A DNA stretch of 64,000 nucleotides, from positions 62,113,035 to 62,177,034 of the forward strand of contig CM048844.1 in NCBI GenBank assembly GCA_026545765.1. The letters are read 5' to 3'. This document shows, piece after piece, positions 1 through 10,522 of this stretch. This stretch comes from Plantago major (taxonomy: Eukaryota > Streptophyta > Magnoliopsida > Lamiales > Plantaginaceae). The stretch's first letter is position 1, and each line of letters opens with the position of its first letter. Below the pieces are notes generated by a model. The model was given only the letters and a program-made list of their open reading frames with translations. It had not been told where the DNA came from and did no database searches. The position numbers were made by a program, and so were the translations under genes.

Positions 1-810
1 AACTGTACCTATCTGAAGATCATACTCTCAGATACATTTTAATAGATGACAACTTATCAGCAAAGGTCACTTCTTGTGATTTGGTTGATGTTTACTTTCT
101 GCACTTAATTCAACTAAAATTGAATATCATTTGAAATGATTAAGTGGTGGATTGTTTTCTCTTCCAGGATTACAAATTTGTAATAGGACTTTAAAAGATA
201 GTCATGGATGACTGACCAAAAAGGGGGAAATTTGTTAGGAATATCTGTTAGTATTTTGATCATTCATCACATGTTCTTATCTTTGCCAGAAAGGTGATTA
301 AGTACTCTTAGTTCACTTGAACATTGTAAAAGAGGAAATCACTGAGTATGATTAGTCTAGTAAATCTTGTTTTAGGATTATAGGTCTCTGAATGTAATTT
401 TTATTTCCAGGAAGACCATGAAGATCAATCCTAGCAATGGAGCTTTTCTGAAGATTACAAGACCGGAGATTGCACAAGATTTATGAAGACACCAAGGTTT
501 AGTCTCACTCGGAAAGACTATGTCCTTAATCCTTTCTTAAGTGCATTTAGTTACTTTTGAAACATGATTCTGGAACATATGACATCATGAGTATGGAGCA
601 TGCAAGCCATCAGAAAGGCTAGCGTATCCGTTGAAGACTACAGGACAAGAAATAGTACATATGCATTAATTGCATCGGCAGAAAAGCCGCTAAAGCACAG
701 TCCTCTCTGAGATATGAGACAAGGACTTCTGAGTACTCATTTCAAGATAAGTATAGACTGAATTTGAATTGTGTCTAACGGATAACATCCCAACGACTCT
801 CCAATTCATC

Positions 811-818
811 TATAAATA
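811..818 (+). promoter_or_regulatory. TATA box of Sirevirus B LTR
   Basis: TATAAATA in the LTR. The same TATAAATA occurs on the minus strand at 52191-52198 (S2) and 56872-56879 (H) at the matching LTR position. This supports it as the LTR promoter core. Confidence 0.6.
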
Positions 819-1196
819 TCACACACTTAGATGCTGAGATATACGACCGAAGAACGATCTAACTTGCAAACTTACAATCTAGCAAAGTATACTCTCAAGC
901 ACTCTACTACCCTTTCTGAAAGCTTTCTGTTGCTTGAAGAATCACTAGTAGTTCTAAGTTGTCCTGAACCTTAACAAGAGAATGTTATTCGTGAAAGAGT
1001 TGAACTATTAGATAACCTTTCTGAAGCTCATTCTCCAGAACGGACATCAATAACTTGGGTCAGTAAAGAGAAGATTGCCATACACTGAACAAGTGTATTA
1101 AGTAGTCTTGTTCTATTAGGCTCTCTGGAAACATAACTGAAAAGTTATACAAGAAGCCTCTCTGGCAAACCTTATAACCAACACCATCAAGGCGTG

Positions 1197-1291
1197 GAGT
1201 AGAGGAAGTACTTGATTTGGGAAATCAGGGAATAACTCCAAGGTTATCTGAGTAGAGGAAGTACTTAGCTCTAGGAGCTGGGGAATAACTC
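1197..1291 (+). repeat. Hairpin-unit array, Sirevirus B LTR (2 units)
   Basis: Two 42-bp units (1197-1238, 1250-1291) share the frame GAGTAGAGGAAGTACTT, then a variable stem, then GGGAATAACTC. The stems are GATTT-ggg-AAATC and AGCTC-tag-GAGCT, different words that each pair with themselves. A further GGTT-ggg-AACC hairpin follows near 1304-1316. Confidence 0.8.
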
Positions 1292-1848
1292 AGGGGGAAC
1301 ATTTGGTTGGGAACCATTTGTTTAGGAATCTTAGAATAGGATTATTGTAAGGTGAACTTAATTATCTGTTCTAGTGAATTCTAGGTCTCCGAAAGACCGA
1401 AGTGGATTAGTTGGAGGATTACGCCACCTCCAGACACCACTATACTTGCTGTGTTATTTACCTTTCTGCATTTATCTTTCAGCAAAGCGCACACACATAC
1501 TTTTTGTTTCTATACTTACCTATCTTAAAGTCTTCCGCGCTCTGAATTTAATATTAGAAACCCCCCAAGTTTCTGAGAAACTGTGTTTATAGACAAAAGT
1601 TTTAAAAGACTATTCACCCCCCCCCCTCTAGTCTTTTACTTTGCCGTTATCTGGACCAACAGATTTCATATCTAAAGTTTCATTCTCTTGAACACTTACC
1701 ATAGACTTGGGTCAGTAGAGAACAAGATACCATACATTGAAAAGTGTATTAAGTATACTTGATTCATAGAGCTATCTGAATAACTGAACAAGTTATTAAA
1801 GAAGCTCACCTGACAAACAAACCTAAAACCAGCACCATATACGGCGTG

Positions 1849-1996
1849 GAGTACAGGAAGTACTTAGTTTGGGAAACTAAGGAATAACTCCAAGGTTGCT
1901 GAGCACAGGAAGTACTTAGCTTGGGAAGCTAAGGAATAGCTCAAAAAGGTTTCTGAGTACAGGAAGTACTTCGCTGTGAAAGCCGGGGAATAACTC
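1849..1996 (+). repeat. Hairpin-unit array, older Sirevirus LTR (3 units)
   Basis: Units at 1849-1890, 1901-1942 and 1955-1996 have stems AGTTT-ggg-AAACT, AGCTT-ggg-AAGCT and GCT-gtgaa-AGC inside a constant frame (AGGAAGTACTT ... GGAATARCTC). An extended hairpin CACT-t-GGTT-ggg-AACC-t-AGTG follows at about 2004-2024. Confidence 0.8.
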
Positions 1997-2284
1997 ATGG
2001 GGAACACTTGGTTGGGAACCTAGTGCATTTAGGAATCAAGAAAAGATATCTGTGAGGTTACCTCATTTATCTTAGTGGATTCTAGGTCTGAGAAAGACCG
2101 AAGTGGATTAGTTGAAGGATTACGCCACCTTCAAATACCACTATAAGAAGACTTGTGTTATTTACTTTCTGCAGTTTATTACTTGTTTTACTTATATTGC
2201 AAAGTACTTACACTTATCTTGCTGAACACGTGCACTTATCTTAGAAGTCTTCCGCTCTCTAAAATTAAGTATCAGATATCTTCA

Positions 2285-2307
2285 CCCCCCCCCCCCCCCC
2301 CCCCCCC
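2285..2307 (+). repeat. Homopolymer C tract (23 C)
   Basis: An uninterrupted run of C near the 3' end of the older Sirevirus LTR. The matching site holds 10 C in B (1617-1626) and a G run near 51282-51292 in S2, so the length is variable in this family. Confidence 0.9.
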
Positions 2308-2310
2308 GCT

Positions 2311-5300
2311 CTAGTCTTTTACTTTGCCGTTATCTGGACAAACATGTTCTTCCTCCAAAAATTGTTTGAGTTGAGCAACTCTGGCTTGTGCACCCAATAT
2401 CTTTTGAGTGTTGTCCTCAGAGTGCTCAACTACTTGTTCAGTAGTGTCATTGTGTTGCGGAGAGGGATGGGTAGACTTCTGAGGAGATGGGGGAGGGGAA
2501 TTCTGTGAAGTCCTCTCAGTATGCTTTTCAACAACTGAGGCATTGTTTCCTTGTGCAATCCCTCCGGTCCCTGGTGCAGGGGCATCATCATCATCCGTTT
2601 TGTTATCTATAATCATCTTCAGAGACCAGATTGATCACTTCTGGAATAGTGACCATTTGCCCATTAACTTCCTCTTGCTCAGAGGGTATTAACTATAGGG
2701 TCTGGGGCAAAATAGGCTTGAATGCCATCTGCATTCTGGTCTGAACATCTGCTTAGTTAAAAGCTTGAATAAGCTTTCTGGCAACTTCCTTGACAAAGTC
2801 CTTATGCATCAATTTCCAAAGGAATATTGTTCAGTGGGGAACATGGCATGGACATAGTTTTCCAAGTCAAGGGCTCGTGCTCTCCTTATGTGGTGATCAG
2901 TCACCTTTATGATCTCAGATAGATCGGAGCATCGAAGCTTTTGCCATCTCTTGAAACATTTTAGGTGCTTTGGCAAAGTGTGTTCGTTGAAGAAAGGAAG
3001 TAGGTCCTCTTTCTCATCAACAGGGACCTTAGTGGCACTTGTTTGAGCCTGAAAGAAAGAGTTCTAAATTAGTTTCAAAACATTAGTAGATATCTGGGCT
3101 TTAGAGTAGAAAGGTATCTGAGTTGCCTGTGTGACAGGCTCAGATGACTTGACTACTGAGGTTCCAGGTGCCTCAGATATCTGGATATGAAGAGGAGACT
3201 GGGAAGTCTGATCCTCAGTGATCTTTCTTTCTGCTTGAACCTGAGATTAAAAAACATAACACTTAGAAAATTTGAGCAAGAAAACTACGTTAGACAATTT
3301 CAGATATCTGAGAGGTCAATTATTACCTCCACAATAGGAGGCTCAGATACTTGTCTCTCAGAGAGTTGTGTAGTCTCTGGAAGTTTTTCTTGTGATGAAA
3401 GCTTTGATGCCTCATCAATTTCCATTGGTTGCGGGGATTGAGTGGGCAATTCCCCAGCAACTTCTACTTCTTTTTGAACCTGTAAGTAGAAAGTGTTAGT
3501 TTGAGAAAAATGATCAGATATTTGTCTTTGAAGATTGTAGGTATCTGAATGAAATACCTTCCCTGCAGAAGGTTCAGATACTTGTTTCTCAGAGACATTG
3601 GAAGTCTCTGAATTCTTCTCTGAAGAGATAGACTTTTCAGTCTCTCCATTTTTCTTCTCAGTTGGAGCCTATTAGAAACAAACACTTAAAAGTATTAGTC
3701 AAGTGTATAAAGCACATATCTGAGATGTTATATCTTAAGGAACTATCTTCTACCTGTGCGACAGGCTTTTGTTCCTTAAGTGGTGGGGCTATGGAAGCCT
3801 CATTCTCAGATTCTGAGGTAAGCTTTGCAGCTTCCTCTTGATATTGTGTTTCTAATTCAGCCTGTAACAAAGAAATTTTATTAAATAACAAGATTAATAA
3901 ACACAAAGTATCACAAGTAAAGAGTTAAACCATTCATCTACCTGAGCAGTGTCAGGCTGATTGGTCTCTCGAACATGTGACCCTTCTCTGCTTTGGTCTT
4001 GTTGTTCCATTACAGCTTATTTGTTTAAAGTTTCAGGTACTTTAGACCTTTCCTGAGTGTGCAACTCAGTTTCCTCCCCGGGTTGATCATTCAGAGCAGA
4101 TGCCTCAGTTTGATCCCTCTCATTGAGTTGGAGAACCTGCTCATTTGCAGGATTTTCTTCAGCAATCGGAATGCTGGTATGTCAAACTACAATTCATTCA
4201 CCATGGCTTCATTATCATCTGGTGAATCATGTGAATTGGATCTGGAAGGTGTATTAAAGTGCGGCTCATCCTGATCCTTTTGTGACAGTTTGTATAGTGT
4301 GGAGGCAATGTCAGAATCCTCCATCACTATATCACCATTCCTCAAAGCTTCTTCTACCAGCTTGAGTATGTCTTGTCCAGATTTCTTGGACTTAGGTGCT
4401 CTCTCAGCAACCTCTGTACTATTGCTTCTTCAGCAACCTTAGTAATGGGTGCTTTCTCAGCAACCTTTGAAATAGGTGCTTGTTCAGCATCCTGTGGTGT
4501 ATGTTCTTCTTCAGATACCTCTATTCTTTCAGCATCCTTTGAACTTGTTGCTTTTTCAGCAACCTTAGCCCTTTTAGATTTCTGTAGGACTTGAGAGATG
4601 ACCAATTCATCATCATCAGAGCTCTCATCAGCATTAGGAACTGATTGATCCATAATCCCTGCGGTTTCTGCAGATAGGGCTTGATGCCTGCCACTACTCT
4701 CATTTTTACCAATGGATTCATGCAAGGCTTTCCTTGGTAGCATTGATGAGTTCATCAGCAGTTGTATCTTTTGCAGCATTGATGAGTTCATCTTCATTGA
4801 TGAGTTCATCAGCAGTGGTGGCAGATATCTGAGAGTCGACATTCACAATGGGTATGCCTTCTGATTTGCCAGCAGAGTTCTTTCGTGATGTTCTGGGCTT
4901 TTTGGTCGCAACGGAACCCTCAGATATCTCATCAGTCTTTCGTTTCTTGGAACCTTTCTGAGATGCAGTAACCTTTTTCATCATGTTTGTATACTCATAT
5001 TTGTAGAGAAGGTTATTGTTGGCTATGTCAGCCTTCTCTCTGAGCTCAATGCCAAGCTTCTCCAGCAAGAAGAATATCTTTAGTCCAAAGCTTACTGTGG
5101 ATTTTGGCTCAGTAAGGCCCTTAATGATTTTAGGCTCAAAGCCTTGAATTTTCTTCACAAACTTCATAAAGGCGTACTTCCCCCAATTGAAAGGGTTTTC
5201 CAGCCTTTTGTTCTGTTGATTCAACAAGAACATCATTATCTAGCATTCTTGGATTATCTGGTCGGCACCTCCTTGTAGACCATCAAATCATCTGTGAAGA

Positions 5301-5900
5301 ATTCATGCCAACACATCCTAGTGAACCAACAGATGTCTAGTTTTGATGTCAGCAAGTTTGAAGTCGATGTGTGTATCTGATTTTTCAAGATCACACACAT
5401 CACTGTATAGTTGCTTCACACCTTCAAGGAGATCATCATCCTTGGTGTTTATTTCAAAATCATTTCCAAGATTTTGAAGTTCAAACAACTCACATAAAGT
5501 TGTTAAGTTCAAAAGGATGTCCTTTCCTTGAACTTTTGATTTTATAGACACTATTTCAGTGCCTTCAGCAACACATGAAATAATCCTGGAATTATTGTAA
5601 AATTCCAACACATCCAGTGAAGAAACTCCACTGGGAATAGCAGACAGGAAACCCTTGATTTGTGCCTTTTCAAGCATACCAAGAATTAACTTCCTATCAG
5701 CTTGGTTTTCAATAGCAGCAACAAGATATTCCTCAATCATGGCACCACCCCAAATCATCCTGTGATTTGAAGTCCAATGGTCAGGATTGAAGTCTATTAC
5801 CAATCGATTGTTCGTGATAACCAATACTGGTGCTTGCTTTTCAGCAGTACTAGAGGTAGTAGCTTGGGATTTCTAGGTAAGAGCACGTTTTGGAGCCATC
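2311..5900 (-). pseudogene. Sirevirus A post-pol (env-like position) ORF region
   Basis: This minus-strand coding-like region lies downstream of RNase H, where Sireviruses carry an extra, env-like ORF. The upstream part contains the words FNPDHWTSNHRMIWGG and EEYLVAAIEN, shared with S2 (25924-26313). The middle is Lys/Ser rich (SQKGSKKRKTDE) and then runs into alanine/glutamate repeats such as KVAEKAPITKVAEEA. The downstream part is Pro/Ser/Thr rich. I see no signal peptide or convincing membrane segment, so an envelope function is not supported. The region is broken at several points. I do not recognise a function. A DELINA-like peptide repeat is encoded by a palindromic DNA word at 4745-4810. 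Confidence 0.65.
4745..4810 (-). repeat. GATGAGTTCATC palindromic word array
   Basis: Three copies of the 12-bp word GATGAGTTCATC (4745-4756, 4781-4792, 4799-4810). Each is an inverted repeat, GATGA-gt-TCATC. They encode the repeated peptide DELINA on the minus strand. The same array is present in Sirevirus S2 at about 25138-25240 with four copies or variants. Confidence 0.85.
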
Positions 5901-6845
5901 TCTTTAGTGAAATTTTTGAAAGTCGAAAAGTGATTAAGGTAGGAGATTAGTCATTCTTTGCAGAAAAATTAAGTAGGAATCAGTATTTGCAGTGAAGATT
6001 TGCAGGGAAATTTGGAAGATTTTGCTGTTTTAATGCAAGTGCAAATGTAGGATTGAGCGAAAGTGAATTCTTTTGCCAAAATCCTATATATATAGCAACG
6101 CAAATCTCAACAGACATATACATACAAATTGATATTGTGCATATGTATCTGTGTACGTGCAGAAAGACGCGGGTGAAAACTACTTTGCATTAAATGCTAG
6201 TGGGCCATAACCGTTTTTGCAGTCCACTACTGTTTAGCGAGATTAAATCTTGGCCGTTGAATCTGGAACACCCATTTCATCAACGGCTGGGATTGCTTTT
6301 CAAGCAATTATCACAATCACTTCATGTAATCGTGCCCAATTAATGAACTTTGGCGAGTAGCTATATGAATCACATTTCTTCTGTGTGACTAAGGGAAAGT
6401 TTTGTTTTATGAATTTCTCTTCAAACAATACATCTGTTCATATATTTTACAAATATGGAAATAGTACAAAACACGAGAGAGTAGTTGAATACAGATAGTT
6501 GTACTACTTTCTTCTTTTGTGTTCCCCCTCACTAAGTGATCTATATATCTGAGTACCTGTCTCAGAAGTCTTTAAACAGCCATTTTACCCTTTAACCTTT
6601 AATATCTGAGTACCCGTCTTAGATATCTTTTTGACATGTGTTTCACCTTTTACCTTTGATATTCTGGATTCCCGTTCCAGATATCTTATCTCTTCTTTTC
6701 CCTTCTTAATCATACTGAGTTCCTGTCTCACTCACACTTTTAGCTCCTTTTAGTATATGAGTTCCCGTCTCAGATACCTTTTTGCCTTAGATATCTGGAT
6801 ACCCGTTCTAGATATCTTTCTCCCTTTTGAGTTTCCGACTCAGAG
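5901..6845 (-). repeat. Sirevirus A spacer between RNase H and extra ORF, with degenerate tandem repeats
   Basis: A non-coding spacer. From about 6545 to 6845 a degenerate unit of roughly 50-60 bp recurs about six times. Its core on the plus strand reads GAGTACCCGTCTCAGATATC, with TCTGGATTCCCGTTCCAGATA variants. Each core is itself a weak inverted repeat (CTGAG ... CTCAG or CTGGA ... TCCAG). S2 keeps the same spacer and repeats at about 26955-27262. From 5901 to 6545 it holds AT-rich sequence with no gene seen. Confidence 0.7.
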
Positions 6846-6849
6846 ATTA

Positions 6850-8650
6850 CAACTTTTTAGTTCCTTCGGTAGATCCATTAACCCAAGACTATGTCTCAAA
6901 GTTAAGAATCTGCTTTCTTGCAAAGGCTTTGTAAAGATATCTGCAAGTTGGTCTTCCGTACCAATTTTGAGTATCTCTATATTGCCTTTTTCCACATGAT
7001 CTCTAATGAAGTGGTGTCTAACATCAATGTGCTTTGTTCTTGCATGAAACTTAGGATTCTGAGTTATGGCAATAGCACTTGTGTTGTCACAGAAAATAGG
7101 AGTTTTCTCTTCATTGATCTTATAGTCTCTGAGTTGTTGTTCTATCCACAATATCTGTGAAGCACAACACCCAGCAGCAATATATTCAGCCTCTGTGGTG
7201 GATGTGGCAATTGAGTTTTGTTTCTTGCTGAACCATGATATTAATCTGGCACCAAGAAATTGACAAGGTCCTTAAGTGTTTTTTCTATCAAGAAATGATC
7301 CAGCAAAATCAGCATCAGAATAGCCAACTAAACTCAATCCACTGTCTTTTGGATACCACAATCCAACTTCTACAGTACCCTTTACATACCTTAATATTTT
7401 CATAGCAATGTTGTAATGTGATTGCATCGGATTTGTCTGAAATCTAGCACACACTCCAACTGCATATTGAATATCAGGTCTACTTGCAGTGAGGTACAGT
7501 AGAGACCCAATCAATTTCCTATACTTGTCTTCTTCAACACTCTTCTCAGATTCAGTATAGGTCATTTTGGTTCCAATGCTCATAGGTATCTTAGCATTCT
7601 TTTCACAAGGCTTTAGATTAAACTTGTTGAGCATATCTTTTGCATACTTTGTTTGACTGATGAATATTCCATCATTGAGTTGCTTGACTTGCAACCCTAG
7701 GAAGTAGTTCAGTTCTCCCATCATGCTCATCTCAAATTTACTTTTCATGAGCTCAACAAAGTCTTCACAAAATTACTTGTTTTTAGATCGAAATATAATG
7801 TCATCAACATATACTTGAACTAAAAGTAGTTTTCCTTCATGGTTCAAAGTAAAGAGTGTTTTATCAACATCTCCTTTTTTGAAGCCACTTTCCAGCATGT
7901 ATTTGGCTAAACTATCATACCATGCTCTTGGAGCCTGTTTCAGTCCATATAGAGCTTTCTGAAGCTTATAGACCATTCTACTTTCTATGGAAACTTCAAA
8001 GCCTGGTGGTTGTTCAACATAGACTTCCTCAGGAAGTTCACCGTTTAGAAATGCACTTTTGACATCCATTTGATAAACTTTAAAGTCATTATGAGCTGCA
8101 AAGGTTAGAAATAGTCTAATTGCATCCAATCTTGCAACTGGAGCATATGACTCATTAAAATCTAGTCCTTCAGTCTGGGTGAATCCCTTGGCAACCAACC
8201 TTGCTTTGTTTCTGGTTATTTCACCAACTCATTCATTTTGTTCCTGAGAACCCACTTGGTTCCAATTACAAATATTCCATCAACAAATGGAACCAGTTTC
8301 CAGACTTTGTTTCTCTCAAATTGATCCAACTCTTCTTGCATTGCAGATATCCAGTCTTGATCCTTCAATGCTTCTTCTATAGTTTTAGGTTCAATGTTTG
8401 AGATGAAACATACATAGAGAGAATCTGCATTTCCAGCAATTGCTCTCCTAGTTCTAACCCCTTGGTCTAAAGGACCAATCACATCCTTGGCAAGATGATA
8501 TCTTATCCATTTTATAATGGGTTTTGAACTAGTAGGATTAATATCATTTTGATTTGAATGTGAATCATTATGATCCTGACAAGATACTTGTTCAGTGTAT
8601 GAGATATCTGGCACACGGCAAATGTCATAGATATCTGACACTTTCTCAGT
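6850..8650 (-). pseudogene. Sirevirus A reverse transcriptase and RNase H
   Basis: A Copia RT region followed by RNase H. Visible words include LKDQDWISAMQEELDQFERN at the RT start, [48 protein letters not shown], the catalytic-type YVDDIIF, NYFLGLQVKQL, then the RNase H words VGYSDADFAGS and TEDQLADIFTKP. In life this enzyme copied the element RNA into DNA inside the capsid and degraded the RNA template. The order and words fit Copia (integrase before RT). It is a broken fossil. Confidence 0.88.
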
Positions 8651-8719
8651 GTTAGAGATATCTGGGATTGGATTTTTAGCAATCTCATTCTCAGAAACCT
8701 CTTCATGATGAAGATTCTC

Positions 8720-9866
8720 GGTAACCTATTCCATTTCTGGAATTCTCATAGGAAATTCTTCATCATGTCTTAGAGTCATCTGGTTGTTACTAAGCAATGG
8801 TTGCTTTTCATCGTCAGAGTCATCCTCTAAGTGAATGATAGAATTGTTTCCTTTTGAGGATTCTTCTTCAAAATCTTTAATCATTAGTACTTTGAACCTA
8901 TCTGAGAGTTCTTCATTCAAGGGTACTTTCTTGTTTCCTTCATAGAAAACTACATGAACATATTCTTCAATCTTTTGCGTTCTTTTGTTGTAGATTCTGT
9001 AGACTTTGCTATTCAGAGAATATCCAAGAAATACCCCTTCATCTGCTTTTGTTTGAAATGTTCTAAAGTATTCCTTTCCATTGTTAAGAACAAAACATCT
9101 GCAACCAAACACCCTTACAAGATTTTGTCATGGTGTTTGTTGATCAAACATCTATTTTGAGTGTAGCAGGCTGTGTTAACAGCTTCAACCCAATAGATTT
9201 CACTTATTTCAGTGTCAGCAAGCATTGTTCTTGCTGCTTCATTTAGGGTCCTATTCTTCCTTTCAGCAACACCATTTTGTTGTGGTGTCCTTACTGAAGA
9301 TAGTTGATGTTGTATACCTTTGCAAGTACAAAACTCTTTTATGTACTGGTTCACAAACTCAGAACCATGGTTTGTTCTGATTACAGATACCTTGTCATTA
9401 TTCATGACTTCAAGCTTATTCAGCAAGTTGGGTATTTATTTCCTTGCATCAAAATTTTGTTTGAGAAAAACAACCCAAGTGAATCTTGAGTAATCATCAA
9501 CAACAACCAGACCATACTTCTTTCCTGCATAGCTAGTTACAGAGGATTCAAAAAGATCCATATGTAACATTTGCAGTGGCCTTTCACTGGGTATTTAATT
9601 GTTTCCCCATTTGGCAAGCTAAGCATACACCATCCTTTCTGTATGCCATTTTGTGTGATCCAACCACCAACTCTTTCTGGGCTAGCTTGTTCAGAGTTTT
9701 GAAAATCAAGTGACTCATTCTTTTATGCCATAGCCAATTTTCTTCAGTGTGGCCAGATTGACTCACCATGAGATATTCTTCAATTGTGGTAGATGCCCAG
9801 TCATCAACATAGAGATTTCCTTTCCGCCTAGCAACCAAGACTGTCTTCTTTGACTGATTGTCAATA
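8720..9866 (-). pseudogene. Sirevirus A pre-integrase and integrase
   Basis: The pre-integrase zinc-binding segment (WLWHKRMSHL ... CLACQMGKQ) is followed by the integrase core with SVIRTNHGSEFVNQYIKEFC, QHQLSSVRTPQQNGVAERKN and EIYWVEAVNTACY. The C-terminal part has VFGCRCFVL-type and DEGVFLGYS words. A near copy is at about 45280-46770 in S2. It is broken. Confidence 0.85.
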
Positions 9867-10019
9867 AATATTATTATTATTAATACATTTTGTCTACATG
9901 AAAATTCATGATGCAATTATGGTATTTTAGGCTTAAATATTTCAGTCTGGAGTTCATTGTTGTTGTTTATCGCATTGTAGTATATTATTTTAATTTTTGT
10001 AAAATCTTAATTCAGAGCT

Positions 10020-10190
10020 TTTTTCGAACATTACGAACAAAGCGTTTGAGCAGACAATTTATATTGTTCGTCGAACCGAACTCGAACAGCCACAAGAAAA
10101 AAAAATCGAATCGAAATCGAACACCAATTTATAATGTTCATCGAACACGAACACGAACCAAACATACTTTCAGACGAACGAACGAACAGT
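10020..10190 (+). repeat. CGAAC-rich low-complexity repeat upstream of the F-box gene
   Basis: A stretch dense in CGAAC and ACGAAC words (for example CGAACACGAACACGAAC and GACGAACGAACGAAC). It may be the remnant of a small non-autonomous DNA transposon or expanded simple sequence. I see no terminal inverted repeats that would settle its family. The surrounding 9867-10436 holds no gene. Confidence 0.45.
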
Positions 10191-10436
10191 CATTAGCGCA
10201 AATATATGGATCGTTGGCCTCCCCTACCTCGGACACTTTGGGCGGACCAAAGCTCACATAACATCTGGAAATCCATTTGGGGAAGTGTTTGGGCCTACTT
10301 CACCTATGTGGCTCAATTATATGCGTACACTTGTCGAAATCTGGAACCAAAACAAGGCTGGGCCCGCCCACCTCTTTCTTAATGGTTTTGGTCTCCACCC
10401 GAGTTCGAGTCCAGCAAGGAAAACAAGTCGACACAC

Positions 10437-10445
10437 TATATATAT
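10437..10445 (+). promoter_or_regulatory. Candidate TATA box of the F-box gene
   Basis: TATATATAT about 80 bp before the ATG at 10523, a usual plant spacing for a short 5' UTR. No other core promoter element is clear. Confidence 0.45.
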
Positions 10446-10522
10446 CCCGGAAGAAGTCATGTAGCCGTGTAGCCAAATTAATACTACGTACTTTAACCTA
10501 GCCAGAACGTAACTAGCCAGGT

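Larger units (their letters stand above)
1..1661 (+). mobile_element. Sirevirus-type Copia B, 3' end (internal tail, polypurine tract, 3' LTR)
   Basis: The first 232 bases are the 3' non-coding tail of a plus-strand Copia element that enters from the left edge. A polypurine tract (about 218-230, AAAAAGGGGGAAA) sits directly before an LTR that starts TGTTAGGAATATCTG and ends CCAACA. The same LTR family occurs in reverse at 51246-52880 and, split in two, at 19505-57458. Those copies are linked to Sirevirus/Maximus-like gag and pol, which is why I assign this lineage. The body lies outside the window, so its state cannot be judged. It appears to have landed inside an older LTR of the same family (1662-2339). 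Confidence 0.85.
233..1661 (+). repeat. Sirevirus B 3' LTR (1429 bp)
   Basis: TG...CA ends. It contains a TATA box (811-818), a two-unit hairpin array (1197-1291), a C tract (1617-1626) and the terminal words AGTCTTTTACTTTGCCGTTA, which recur in every LTR of this family in the window. Confidence 0.88.
1662..2339 (+). repeat. Partial older Sirevirus LTR (plus orientation)
   Basis: The sequence from the 'ACCATAGACTTGGGTCAGTA' word onward matches the 3' half of the B LTR. It ends at TTGCCGTTATCTGGACA, just short of the normal LTR end. It has three hairpin units and a 23-C tract. Element B seems to have inserted into this LTR, removing contact with its 5' half. On the right it meets the opposite-strand Sirevirus A with no recognisable target duplication. 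Confidence 0.75.
2340..9866 (-). mobile_element. Sirevirus-type Copia A (broken; no LTRs present)
   Basis: A minus-strand Copia fossil. Reading from high to low coordinates it has the pre-integrase and integrase region (about 9866-8720), reverse transcriptase (about 8640-7560), RNase H (about 7560-6850), a repeat-rich spacer (about 6845-5900) and a long post-pol ORF region (about 5900-2311). This order, with a large extra ORF region between pol and the 3' LTR, is characteristic of Sireviruses. The gag and both LTRs are absent. The nearest relative in the window is S2 (24926-52880), which matches it along pol and the extra ORF. It carries several breaks, at least five by eye. On the right it ends at the host island (from 9867). 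Confidence 0.88.

Noticed and set aside
1374-1592. Small plus-strand frame in the B LTR as a gene
   Set aside because: No family match. It lies within the LTR and ends in a T/C-rich stretch.
2311-5900. True envelope gene in the Sirevirus post-pol region
   Set aside because: No signal peptide, fusion peptide or membrane anchor was seen. Only the position is env-like.
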